A DNA stretch of 48,438 bases. Origin: Candidatus Thorarchaeota archaeon MP8T_1 (GTDB taxonomy: Archaea > Asgardarchaeota > Thorarchaeia > Thorarchaeales > Thorarchaeaceae). The translations under genes were made by a program, and so were the position numbers. The stretch is taken from assembly GCA_002825465.1 (NCBI GenBank), contig PJER01000019.1:1-48438 (forward strand), read 5' to 3'. The notes beneath the pieces are model-generated. The model saw nothing but the letters and a program-made list of their open reading frames with translations, had not been told where the DNA came from and ran no database searches. This document shows, in pieces, positions 1 to 9,250 of the stretch (positions are counted from its first letter, which is position 1; each line of letters opens with the position of its first letter).

Positions 1-10
1 GAGAAAGGGT

Positions 11-25
11 GCTCAACAATGTACG
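11..25. repeat. Left arm of 16S pre-rRNA processing stem
   Basis: These 15 bases pair with 1641-1654 across the whole 16S gene: seven continuous pairs (19-25 with 1641-1647), one bulged base, three pairs, one A-G mismatch and three more pairs. Archaeal pre-16S is normally excised from such a stem by the splicing endonuclease. The exact bulge-helix-bulge is not resolved here. Confidence 0.6.
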
Positions 26-74
26 GTTCGGGAAAGGTCCCATGAGCCAACCCCGTCCGTCAGCCTGCACCTCT

Positions 75-120
75 CTCTGTCCAAAGACAGAGCAAGCTTG
101 TATCCACCATTAGAATGGTG
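75..120 (-). other. Two hairpins in the 16S 3' spacer
   Basis: Just downstream of the mature 16S 3' end on the transcript are two perfect inverted repeats. One is CTCTGTC/GACAGAG (75-81 with 86-92, CAAA loop) and the other CACCATT/AATGGTG (105-111 with 114-120). They lie inside the processing stem, so they are probably structured excised spacer. No tRNA is embedded here, unlike the tRNA-Ala spacer of many euryarchaeal rRNA operons. Whether a 23S gene follows lies beyond the window edge. Confidence 0.5.
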
Positions 121-128
121 AAAAACAT

Positions 129-1631
<1,503 letters not shown>

Positions 1632-1640
1632 GGTCCATAT

Positions 1641-1654
1641 CGTACATGTTTAGC
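1641..1654. repeat. Right arm of 16S pre-rRNA processing stem
   Basis: This pairs with 11-25 (see that entry). It lies about ten bases upstream of the mature 16S 5' end on the transcript, the expected place for an archaeal pre-16S processing helix. Confidence 0.6.
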
Positions 1655-1828
1655 AAGGTATGACTGGAGTAGTATTCAGTCACCATGTACAATTCTATAA
1701 CACACTTTGAACTATAATTGCTTGATGAAGTACAGGCGTAACGGGGTTAGCAGAGATGGCTTACCCAATTTGCACCTGCACATTTGTTGAGCCTTTCTTA
1801 GACACGAGGGCATTCTAACACAATTGTG

Positions 1829-1886
1829 TCAGTCTATCTCACGTCCGCATCTTATCATCGCATCTGGAAATCGCGGGTCATCATCG
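1829..1886 (-). ncRNA. Possible box C/D sRNA in the 16S leader
   Basis: On the minus strand a C-box match (ATGATGA, around 1878-1884) is followed by an 11-base spacer (1867-1877), a weak D'-like CAGA (1863-1866), a C'-like GATGATA (around 1853-1859) and a perfect D box CTGA (1829-1832). The spacer can pair over 11 bases, including two G-U pairs, with the 16S transcript at 346-356. This is the order of an archaeal methylation-guide RNA. The D' box is imperfect and the terminal stem weak, so this is a hypothesis. It would be co-transcribed with 16S. Confidence 0.28.
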
Positions 1887-1980
1887 CTTGGCACTCGCCG
1901 ACAGCATCCGACCTGACACCGTATGATGCGAAAGCAAACTCCCCCGCGAACAGTTCGAATAAAAAGCTTTCCAAGGGTAC

Positions 1981-1992
1981 CCCAATATAAAC
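1981..1992 (-). promoter_or_regulatory. Candidate TATA box for the 16S transcript
   Basis: On the minus strand GTTTATATTGGG is the best TATA-like element in the 1655-2163 gene-free stretch, about 350 bases upstream of mature 16S. A second weaker candidate (GTTATAGAATTG, around 1690-1701) lies closer. Apart from these and the possible sRNA at 1829-1886, I see nothing else in the stretch; a short ORF at 1829-2080 overlaps it and has no coding character. Confidence 0.3.
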
Positions 1993-2163
1993 AAATGCGC
2001 ATTTTAGTAAACCATATTTTGTGCTGGAAACCACCTTTTAGCAAAGCAAATTCATTCTCTACATGATTTCTTGTCATCAATTATTAATTGATGCAGAAGA
2101 GCGAAGCTTCATATCGTAACTGCAAAGGCAAGAGTTAGGGATTATTTCTTGGAGTAAACAACA

Positions 2164-4770
2164 ATGACTGATTTTCATGACTATCTTGAGGTTCTAATAA
2201 GAGATGGAATCCAAGAGGCAGAACGGGTACTGGCTGCAGAACGTACAGATTTTGAGTTTCCTACAGCAAAGCCACAATGGGCACCACCGCGACACTACGA
2301 TATTAAAAATCTGATTCTGAACTTGAAGATTGATATCTATCAGGAACATGTAGATGCAGTATCCAAGTTGAAGATACAGAGCATTGTTCCAGAACTTCGG
2401 AGAGTTTTCCTACATGCGATGGAAATGAAGATTGAGAGTATCATTGACCAAGAGGGGAATAGATTACCCTTTGAAATGCTATCTGATGATCAAGTAATGC
2501 ATGTAGACCTACATAATCCACTATTTGAAGGAGAACAAACTGAACTAACATTTACCTACACAATTGACAGGCCGAGATCTGGCCTATTCTTTACAAATCC
2601 ATGTCCAGAGTTTCCAGATATTGAATCAAGTGTATGGACACAAATGCAGGATGATTATGCACGATATGTCGTTCCAATCTATGATAATCCCAGTCACAAA
2701 TTTCCCACTGAAACAATCGTCAGTGTACCTAAGGGATTCTATGTAATGAGTAATGGGTATCTGAATGAGCGAAGAGAGAATGATGATGGTACAGAAACAT
2801 TTCACTGGATTCAAGATCTACCAATTCCTGCCTATCTGATAACTGTAGCAGCATCAGAATATGTCGAGTATAAAGAGGACCTTGATGGTCTCGAAGTCAG
2901 TTACTATGTCCATAAGAAGTGGGACAAAGAAACAGTCTATCGCTCCTTTGGTAAGACTCCAGAGATGATCAAATTCTTCGAGTCCAAGTTAGGTGTGAAA
3001 TATCCTTGGGCAAAATACGCCCAAGTAACTGCTGCCAATTTCTTGATTGGTGGAATGGAAAATACAAGTGCGACAACGCAGACTGATGGAACTCTTCATG
3101 ATGAGAAGACCCACAAAGATACAGATTCTGATGCATTAGTCGCTCATGAGTTAGCCCATATGTGGGGTGGAGATCTAGTCACCTGCCGGACATGGTCCCA
3201 TGGTTGGCTTAACGAAGGATGGGGCACTCAGATGCAAAATGAGTGGAAACGCCACGATAGGGGCGATGAAGAGTACCTCTATGATGAATATGGAAAGCAG
3301 TTGTCTTATTTCAATGAAGACAAAAACAGTTACCGCAGACCGATAGTAAAGAATGAGTGGGAACGTGGCTCTGATGTCTTTGATGCACATCTCTATCCTG
3401 GGGCCGCATGGAGATACTATATGCTCAAGCACCTTGTTGGAGAAGATCAGTGGTGGAGAATTCTTGGTGAATGGTTGACCAGATTTGCTCACAAGTCTGC
3501 TTATACACATGACCTTGAGAGTCTATTCACTGAAATGACAGGAGAGGATTATGGATGGTTCTTCGAGCAGTGGTTGTACAAAGCTGGATATCCAGAGTGT
3601 AAGATCAAAGTATCTCACGACGAGGATCTAGGGCATGCACAAGTTCGTATTGAACAGATCCAGAAGAGTGATGATGGAATGACTCCAAAGGTGTTCAGAT
3701 TCCCGCTGACAGTTGAGTTTGTATCTGAATCTGGAGAACGGAGTAGATACACCGTCCAAGTAACAGAACGGATTCATGGATTCTATTATCCTATCAAAGA
3801 TAGACCGAAGCAGATTATCATAGACCCTGATTATGCAACACTCATGGAATGGAAAATAGACAAACCTGAATCGATGTGGATTGAACAACTCCAGAATGGT
3901 TCCAACACAATTCAAAAGATTAAGGCAGCACAGGCACTGGCTAAGAAGGGGACTCCGAAGGCTATCAAAGCACTAGGAGAAGCTCTGCTGAAAGAACAGT
4001 TTTGGGGAACACAAGTGCAGATAGCAAAAGCGCTTGGGTCCTTGAAGTCAGAAACATCCTTAGAATGGCTCCTAAAAGCTACTACAGTAAATGAAACAAA
4101 GGCAAGGACTGCTGTTGCAACAGCACTTGGTGAGTTCTTCAAAGACAACAAGGCGTTTGAGGCTCTCAAGGATTTGTTAAAAGATAGTGAGAGTTACTTT
4201 GTCGTAGCAGCTGCAGCGAGATCAATTGGAAAGACTCAGCATGATGATGCATTCGATGTGCTCTCGAAATTCTTGAGAGATTGTCCTGAGAGTTGGCATG
4301 ATATCATCGAAATTGGAGTATTAGAGGGATTGACTTCAACTGAGAAGAAAGAGGTAATTGATATCATCAAGAAATACCTCGAACTCGGAACCAGCGATTG
4401 GATAAGACGTCAAATACCAATTATGCTAGCAACTCTTGGAAAACGATACAAAAAGGAGTTTCCAGAAATTTGTTCGATACTTGAGAACAATCTTCATGAT
4501 AACTCATACAGGGTTCAACAATTTACAATCAGTGCTGCATCAAAATATGAAGACTCCACTCTCATTCCTGCATTATCAAAACTAGCTGAATCAGCAGCTG
4601 AGAGTGGCATTGTTAGAGGAGCAAGGGTTGCGATTCGAAATCTTAGTAGGAAGAAGCAACCAGAGGAGATTGACTCATTGAAGAAGAGCATTGAGGAACT
4701 TCAGAAAGAGAATAGAGACCTGAAGGATCGATTGGATAAAATTGAAGCAAGGCTAGAAAAAGAAGAATAG
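2164..4770 (+). CDS. M1 family aminopeptidase with C-terminal HEAT repeats
   Basis: This is a zinc metallopeptidase of the M1 (gluzincin) family, 868 residues, expected to remove N-terminal residues from peptides in the cytoplasm since no signal peptide is seen. The exopeptidase motif GGMEN is at residues 296-300. The zinc site HELAH is at 328-332, with the third ligand E351 nineteen residues after H332, the family spacing. Residues of about 580-830 are alpha-helical repeats of HEAT type, replacing or extending the usual ERAP1-like C-domain, and the last 35 residues are a charged coiled coil. A GGAG at about 2152 supports the ATG start. The layout resembles tricorn-interacting factors and TAF2, which also combine an M1 fold with helical repeats. 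Peptidase activity is well supported; a scaffold role is only inferred. Confidence 0.93.
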   Translation: MTDFHDYLEVLIRDGIQEAERVLAAERTDFEFPTAKPQWAPPRHYDIKNLILNLKIDIYQEHVDAVSKLKIQSIVPELRRVFLHAMEMKIESIIDQEGNRLPFEMLSDDQVMHVDLHNPLFEGEQTELTFTYTIDRPRSGLFFTNPCPEFPDIESSVWTQMQDDYARYVVPIYDNPSHKFPTETIVSVPKGFYVMSNGYLNERRENDDGTETFHWIQDLPIPAYLITVAASEYVEYKEDLDGLEVSYYVHKKWDKETVYRSFGKTPEMIKFFESKLGVKYPWAKYAQVTAANFLIGGMENTSATTQTDGTLHDEKTHKDTDSDALVAHELAHMWGGDLVTCRTWSHGWLNEGWGTQMQNEWKRHDRGDEEYLYDEYGKQLSYFNEDKNSYRRPIVKNEWERGSDVFDAHLYPGAAWRYYMLKHLVGEDQWWRILGEWLTRFAHKSAYTHDLESLFTEMTGEDYGWFFEQWLYKAGYPECKIKVSHDEDLGHAQVRIEQIQKSDDGMTPKVFRFPLTVEFVSESGERSRYTVQVTERIHGFYYPIKDRPKQIIIDPDYATLMEWKIDKPESMWIEQLQNGSNTIQKIKAAQALAKKGTPKAIKALGEALLKEQFWGTQVQIAKALGSLKSETSLEWLLKATTVNETKARTAVATALGEFFKDNKAFEALKDLLKDSESYFVVAAAARSIGKTQHDDAFDVLSKFLRDCPESWHDIIEIGVLEGLTSTEKKEVIDIIKKYLELGTSDWIRRQIPIMLATLGKRYKKEFPEICSILENNLHDNSYRVQQFTISAASKYEDSTLIPALSKLAESAAESGIVRGARVAIRNLSRKKQPEEIDSLKKSIEELQKENRDLKDRLDKIEARLEKEE

Positions 4771-4786
4771 AATTGGGCGATGGAAG

Positions 4787-4807
4787 GGCGGGTTTGTCCC
4801 CGCCTTT
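4787..4807 (+). terminator. Hairpin terminator after the aminopeptidase
   Basis: GGCGGG (4787-4792) and CCCGCC (4799-4804) form a GC-rich stem with a six-base loop, followed by TTT, 17 bases after the aminopeptidase stop. Confidence 0.5.
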
Positions 4808-4894
4808 CATACGTACAGGTTAGACCCAGACGCATATCTTGCAGTTGTCGGTGACTTCCATCATAGAGTAGATACAGAAATATCTACTAATCTT

Positions 4895-4904
4895 GCATAT
4901 AAAG
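4895..4904 (+). promoter_or_regulatory. TATA box for the membrane protein/regulator pair
   Basis: GCATATAAAG is a near-ideal archaeal TATA box. It predicts a start near 4925 and a leader of about 135 bases before the ATG at 5062. Confidence 0.5.
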
Positions 4905-4921
4905 GCCAAATGAACGATTAA

Positions 4922-5010
4922 ACTAGATGATTCGTCTAGTAGGATTATTCGCAAAAAGATCGATGATTTTGATACTATATCACCGATTTAGCCAAAAAGC
5001 TAGATGATTC
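4922..5010. repeat. GATGATT repeats and inverted repeat, possible operator
   Basis: The leader holds an inverted repeat ACTAGA/TCTAGT (4922-4927 with 4935-4940), a direct repeat CTAGATGATTC at 4923-4933 and 5000-5010, and a third GATGATT at 4962-4968. They surround the predicted transcription start of an operon that encodes a winged-helix protein, so autoregulation is a reasonable inference. No binding site for this family is known to me. Confidence 0.35.
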
Positions 5011-5061
5011 ATCCATTACTAATAAGACCTATATTGACAAGAATAGGACAGGCGTCGCCAA

Positions 5062-5694
5062 ATGCAACCAGAACTTGCTATAATTAGATTGGACCTGATT
5101 TTCGAAACGATAAGTGGAATTATCGCTTTGGTGGTAACATACTATGCCACAAAAGCATACAATCTAACTGGTCAAAAGAAACTATCTGATCTTTCAACAG
5201 GATTCCTTGTTCTTTCTACTGGAATGTTTGGAAGGGTCATAGGCACATGGTACTTCATACAATCAGGTGATGGTGGAAGTCAATTTGTAATTACAATTGT
5301 GACAATTGCCTATGGATTTTCGAGAATAATGGCGTATGTTCTTTTCGCCATTTCAACTCGGCGCACTCAACCGCGACTAGAACAAGATGAATTCAATAAC
5401 AATGGACTTGCAATGATGCTTCTAGCAACATTTCTTGTTGACCCCAATCTTGAGATTATAGCAATTTTAGTGCTAATTGTTGTTGTTCTACAATCAATTC
5501 TAAATTACATGTCTACTCGAAGCAAGTTTGCTCTGTACGTTCTGATTGGGTTTGGTCTCCTTCTCTTAAGTCACATCTGGATGGCACAAGTGGACTCCAC
5601 AGCTTCAGGTGGGCTTTATCTTTTGAGTCAAGGAGCACAGCTACTAGGATTCTTGTCATTATTAGTCATGCTAATTCAGGCAGGAAGAGACTGA
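5062..5694 (+). CDS. Polytopic membrane protein of unknown function
   Basis: The 210-residue protein has about six to seven hydrophobic segments, with short basic loops near residues 35-40, 100-105 and 150-155. I recognise no catalytic motif or named family. Its stop overlaps the start of the winged-helix gene (TGATG at 5693-5697), so the two are translationally coupled. Such membrane-protein/wHTH pairs occur widely in archaea and may act as a membrane sensor with its transcription regulator; that role is inference. No clear Shine-Dalgarno site precedes the ATG. Confidence 0.7.
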   Translation: MQPELAIIRLDLIFETISGIIALVVTYYATKAYNLTGQKKLSDLSTGFLVLSTGMFGRVIGTWYFIQSGDGGSQFVITIVTIAYGFSRIMAYVLFAISTRRTQPRLEQDEFNNNGLAMMLLATFLVDPNLEIIAILVLIVVVLQSILNYMSTRSKFALYVLIGFGLLLLSHIWMAQVDSTASGGLYLLSQGAQLLGFLSLLVMLIQAGRD

Positions 5695-5987
5695 TGAGTA
5701 GAAAACGCTCCTATCGCTCAAAGATGCGCATCCTAGCTGATATGATGCGTACTATTCAGAGTGAAGGCGAAGAGGGAGCGGGGCCAACTAAGATACTCTA
5801 TGCCGCCAATTTGTCCCATGATAGACTCAAGCAGTACATAGACGAATTACTTGAGAAGGAATTAATCTTAGAGGAAGATCCGGACAGTAACAATCGAATC
5901 TACTTCCTGACTGAAAAAGGAAGAGAGTTCCTGAGAGAGTTCATTAGGATTGAACGATTCTCAGAAGCTTTTGGTATTGAAATCTGA
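5694..5987 (+). CDS. Winged-helix transcription regulator
   Basis: This 97-residue protein has an archaeal winged-helix pattern. After a basic N-terminus come a first helix (about residues 10-22), a TKILYAANLSHDRLKQYIDELL recognition region split over two helices (about 31-52), and a beta-wing ending in YFLTEKGREFLREF (about 70-85). The wing resembles archaeal small wHTH proteins of the HTH_45 type. It overlaps the upstream membrane-protein gene and is followed by a hairpin. The repeats at 4922-5010 are its most obvious possible targets. Confidence 0.8.
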   Translation: MSRKRSYRSKMRILADMMRTIQSEGEEGAGPTKILYAANLSHDRLKQYIDELLEKELILEEDPDSNNRIYFLTEKGREFLREFIRIERFSEAFGIEI

Positions 5988-5995
5988 TTTTCAAT

Positions 5996-6018
5996 GGTGA
6001 ACTTTACAATTGTTCACC
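5996..6018. terminator. Convergent hairpin between the regulator and a minus-strand ORF
   Basis: GGTGAAC (5996-6002) and GTTCACC (6012-6018) form a seven-pair stem between two convergent reading frames. The stop codon of the minus-strand ORF (6004-6006) lies in the loop. Confidence 0.4.
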
Positions 6019-6318
6019 CTCATGTTCTATTCGTTCCTCTTCAATACTGACAAGGTGATCTAACATAGGTTCCTGAACTGCACCGGTGGTAATTTCGTCC
6101 ACTCTACCACCTGCCATACTACTGACACTATCAGGACTAGAAACAGGTACTGAAGATTTACGAATTCTCGAAGCGTATCCTAGGACTATAAGAGTAATTG
6201 CAAGTCCATAGAATATTATCATTATAGGATCTAATGGATCAAATATTTGCAATTTGTTCACCAGATGTAATTGTCCTTCAGAAGAATATAGTAATTTGTG
6301 ACTGTGACATGTTGTCAC
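6004..6318 (-). CDS. Small single-pass membrane protein, hypothetical
   Basis: The 104-residue frame has one strong transmembrane segment (IMIIFYGLAITLIVLGYA, about residues 32-49) followed by a Ser/Pro linker and an acidic tail. The start would be GTG at 6318; a TATA-like CATTTAGAATAG about 25 bases upstream would make it leaderless. An internal start just before the membrane segment is also possible. I recognise no family. Its stop lies within a hairpin loop, which gives modest support that the frame is real. Confidence 0.45.
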   Translation of the reverse strand: MTTCHSHKLLYSSEGQLHLVNKLQIFDPLDPIMIIFYGLAITLIVLGYASRIRKSSVPVSSPDSVSSMAGGRVDEITTGAVQEPMLDHLVSIEEERIEHEGEQL

Positions 6319-6378
6319 AACTGCATCTATTCTAAATGGCTGATTTTGTTTTCAAAGGTGAGATACAAAAGAGGCAAT

Positions 6379-6386
6379 GTTTTAAG
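6379..6386 (+). promoter_or_regulatory. TATA box of tRNA-Ala
   Basis: The TGTTTTAAG element is centred about 31 bases upstream of the tRNA 5' end, the usual archaeal spacing. Confidence 0.5.
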
Positions 6387-6413
6387 AAGTCCTGATAGCA
6401 CTCTTTCAACAAT

Positions 6414-6487
6414 GGGCTGGTAGATTAGCCCGGTAGATCGTCTGGCTCGCATTCAGAAGGTCGGGGGTTCAAATCCCCCCCAGTCCA
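6414..6487 (+). tRNA. tRNA-Ala(CGC)
   Basis: The cloverleaf folds fully. Acceptor GGGCTGG pairs with CCAGTCC and includes the G3-U70 pair that marks alanine tRNAs. The anticodon stem is TCTGG/TCAGA with loop CTCGCAT (anticodon CGC at 6448-6450), and the T-arm GGGGG/CCCCC has a TTCAAAT loop. The discriminator is A and CCA is not encoded. No intron is present. A pyrimidine-rich TCTCTCTTTTT follows and may terminate it. Confidence 0.95.
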
Positions 6488-6676
6488 CTCTCTCTTTTTA
6501 TCGAATGATCAATAACAAAAAGATGGCGCCATTTTCTTCTGAAAACATAGGGTCGGTAATCTAATAGAGAAGTTCAAGTTTGGTTTTTAATATGTATTAG
6601 ACAAGAATATTAACGGATATCGCAATCGCTCAATTGCGTCACTTCAAGAATTGAGAGCATACAGTGTTATAGCATC

Positions 6677-7498
6677 ATGACCGAAGTAAGTATTGATGAA
6701 CTCAACAACAGTTGTTCTAAATTAGTAGGAGAGTCCCAATTAGTCATTCTACTGAAAGCTACTAATGGAATAAAAAGTGTGTCAAAGAAATTAGTATCAA
6801 TTCAAAATGTCAAAAGAATCATGAAAGGGATATTCATTATTCCGGAGATCACCGACGCCCATATTGAGATTCTTCATTCACAACCCACTACGTCATTCAT
6901 TAAAACAAGAGAGATACCCCATATTACGAAGAAGACAGAAGATGTGTACTCCGAACTTGTGTATTCAATCGTTGCTTTTAGATTCAAGAATCCAACAGCT
7001 CAGCAGAAGAAGTACGTTGAGAGATTGATTAAGAGGACCACCGGTGTCAGATTAAGACCCGGGGTTGTCCTATTTCCCATTCTAAAATCCAAACAACAAC
7101 GAAAGATCATAGGATCTGAAGAAGAACGTATTCTATTGACCTCTTCTGAGTTTTTCAGAAAGCTAAGTAAGAAAGGATTAGATGTTTATCGTTGGTCACG
7201 TCTAAGAACAACCACGAATGAGAGTTCAGAACACATCAAGCATGCAATTGAACATACACTTCAAAGAGACCTAATGGCTCTGGAAGAGAGAATAAGAAAA
7301 TTGCGTGAAAGGTGCAAAAAAGATGGTGTAGAAGTCACGCAATTAAAGAAGAATTACTCTGTACTCTCCCGAAGGTATCGTGATTTGAAAGGTAAGTGGA
7401 TGGTCGCGGAGAAGATTTGGTACTTTGATAGTGAGAAGCTTCTCAAACGAACTTACAACATGCTAATCAGTACTAGAAGAATGATTAGTGATTTATGA
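6677..7498 (+). CDS. Hypothetical protein with C-terminal coiled coil
   Basis: This is a 273-residue basic protein of no family I recognise. Residues 1-80 look alpha/beta. Residues of about 90-140 contain a strand-helix-strand block (YSIVAFRF, then a basic helix, then TGVRLRPGVVLFP) that resembles a ferredoxin-like half-fold. Residues of about 185-250 form a highly charged coiled coil. The strand-helix-strand block recalls small RNA-binding or Cas2-like folds, but catalytic aspartates are not evident and no cas genes are nearby. It follows tRNA-Ala by 190 bases and is probably monocistronic. Confidence 0.7.
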   Translation: MTEVSIDELNNSCSKLVGESQLVILLKATNGIKSVSKKLVSIQNVKRIMKGIFIIPEITDAHIEILHSQPTTSFIKTREIPHITKKTEDVYSELVYSIVAFRFKNPTAQQKKYVERLIKRTTGVRLRPGVVLFPILKSKQQRKIIGSEEERILLTSSEFFRKLSKKGLDVYRWSRLRTTTNESSEHIKHAIEHTLQRDLMALEERIRKLRERCKKDGVEVTQLKKNYSVLSRRYRDLKGKWMVAEKIWYFDSEKLLKRTYNMLISTRRMISDL

Positions 7499-7519
7499 TT
7501 GTCTGACCTCCAACTTGAC

Positions 7520-8704
7520 TCATTTCGTGCCCTTGGTCTGAATCAAGAGAAGGAGAATTAATGCGAGTAGGGATAGCGCAATTGAGTACTGGAATGCTAG
7601 GTATGGACTAGCAGAATTCCAGAGGTATCCTATGATAAGACCTGCTGGAAATGCAGCTATTCCAACCGCCATCTGAAATGCTCCAATGATACTTGCTCTA
7701 CGTTCTTCTTCTACTAGATCAGCAACAAAACTAGTTTGAACTGGATCGAGGGCTCCATTCATTAATCCAAAGAAGATGAAGAGTGGTATTATTGTCAACA
7801 TGTCAAAGGTGAAGAAATTCGCCCAGAAGTCTGTGAGTAACAGAAAGAGAAATGCAATAATCATGACAGGTTTTCTGCCAACCGAATCAGACAATCTACC
7901 AAAAGGATATGCTGATGCAGCGTAGACCAATGTGAATAGAAGATAGACTAGTGTTTGTTGTGGGACATCGTAACCAAAATCTACAGCGAGCAGAATTAAT
8001 AGTGAATAACTGAATGTTGCTAGGGCAAAAAGGACAGATGCAACCAAGAATATTTTCAGATTGGTGTTTAGTCCTCTAAAACTGACCCCTTTGAAAACAT
8101 TGCGACCTCGTTTCTCCTTAATTAGTGCTGAAACTATAATTACAGAACCGATACTTGGGATAACTGCTAAGATGATAATTCCAAAATATCCTAGAAATGG
8201 AAATAGAATGAATGTGATAATTGTTCCAAGAGCTGCTCCTGCTGTATCAAGAGCTCTCAAAATCCCAAAGGACTTTCCACGGTCCTTTTCAGAAGAGTGT
8301 CCAGCAACAATTGCATCTCTTGGTGGTCCTCTCATTTTCCCTAATCTGTCCATTGACTTCCAAAAGATAATCTGCAAAAACTGATAGCCCATTGTAGCCA
8401 GAATGAAACCAATTCTAGCAAAAGATGAGAGTATGTATCCAAGAGTGATGAATGATTTTCTCTTTCCAGATTTATCAGATGCATAACCAGCACCAATCTT
8501 AGAAAGTGAAGTGATCATCAGTGCCAAACCATCAATTACCAGTACTTGTCCACCAAGAAGACCAAGTTGTGTCGTAAGAAAGGTTGGCCATATTGGTGCA
8601 ATCATATCTGAACCTGTGTCATTGAGAAATGATGCAGCACCAAACACTAAGGCGGGGTGTCGCTCAGCCACTTCCTCACTTGGAATAATATCATCTGTCG
8701 CCAC
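7520..8704 (-). CDS. Major facilitator superfamily transporter
   Basis: The 394-residue protein has about 12 hydrophobic segments. It has the MFS cytoplasmic loop between helices 2 and 3 (GYASDKSGKRKS), a GKMRGPPRDAIVAG segment after helix 4, and a second loop copy (PFGRLSDSVGRKP). The middle loop is short and basic. This is the drug or sugar efflux-like MFS_1 type common in archaea; the substrate cannot be read from sequence. The start is GTG, with no clear Shine-Dalgarno site. It is convergent with the coiled-coil gene, with 21 bases between the stops. Confidence 0.88.
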   Translation of the reverse strand: MATDDIIPSEEVAERHPALVFGAASFLNDTGSDMIAPIWPTFLTTQLGLLGGQVLVIDGLALMITSLSKIGAGYASDKSGKRKSFITLGYILSSFARIGFILATMGYQFLQIIFWKSMDRLGKMRGPPRDAIVAGHSSEKDRGKSFGILRALDTAGAALGTIITFILFPFLGYFGIIILAVIPSIGSVIIVSALIKEKRGRNVFKGVSFRGLNTNLKIFLVASVLFALATFSYSLLILLAVDFGYDVPQQTLVYLLFTLVYAASAYPFGRLSDSVGRKPVMIIAFLFLLLTDFWANFFTFDMLTIIPLFIFFGLMNGALDPVQTSFVADLVEEERRASIIGAFQMAVGIAAFPAGLIIGYLWNSASPYLAFQYSIALSLLALILLLLIQTKGTK

Positions 8705-8807
8705 AGTCTATCACTATAACTCATCGAGTTAAAGCTACCTCATATGTTGATTGGTGAATTATTGTTCTAGGGAAACAATTTTAACAATAGTGAATAGATT
8801 GATTCGC

Positions 8808-9203
8808 ATGGTCGATGTTCTACGAAAAGAAGTTCCATATGAGTTTGACGAAGCAGTAAAGCGAGTCGAAGATGCATGTGAAAGTGAAGGATTTGGTATC
8901 CAACTTACAAAGGGCTTGCATGACATTCTCAGGCAGAAACGAGGGATCGAGGACTATCCTAAATTCACAGCAATCTTGGTCTGTAATCCTGACCTAGCTA
9001 AGAGTGCTCTTGATATTTCAAAAGATATTGGCACAATTTTTCCCTGTAGTTTCACTGTTTATGAAGAAGATGGAAAGGTAAAGGTTGCTCATGTTTCAAT
9101 TATGAAAGCAGGTGTTGAACTTGGTCTGGCGCCTAAGGATGCAATGAGAGATTTAATCGAAGAAACAAGTATGCGTGTCAAGAAAGTGTGGGAGAAGATA
9201 TAG
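8808..9203 (+). CDS. DUF302 family protein
   Basis: This 131-residue protein matches the DUF302 (TT1751-like) pattern: a front block VDVLRKEVPYEFDEAVKRVE, a central CNPDLAKSALDISKDIG segment and the PCSFTVYEEDGKVKV strands. Members fold as small alpha/beta proteins of unknown function, sometimes linked to redox or heme contexts. I chose the ATG at 8808 over an upstream TTG/GTG because family members begin just before this block. The gene is divergent from the MFS gene and lies 47 bases before the methyltransferase. Confidence 0.8.
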   Translation: MVDVLRKEVPYEFDEAVKRVEDACESEGFGIQLTKGLHDILRQKRGIEDYPKFTAILVCNPDLAKSALDISKDIGTIFPCSFTVYEEDGKVKVAHVSIMKAGVELGLAPKDAMRDLIEETSMRVKKVWEKI

Positions 9204-9250
9204 AATCGATTTTCGGAAGATTCAGAAGTAGAAGACTTTGTGAGTAATCC

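Noticed and set aside
1829..2080. 83-codon minus-strand ORF upstream of 16S
   Set aside because: Irregular composition, no family match and no ribosome site; it overlaps the rRNA leader.
6964..7110. Cas2-like protein in the 6677-7498 gene
   Set aside because: The strand-helix-strand resemblance is short; no catalytic Asp after the first strand, no other cas gene and no repeat array in the window.
8061..8384. 107-codon plus-strand ORF
   Set aside because: It is a shadow of the MFS transporter gene on the other strand.
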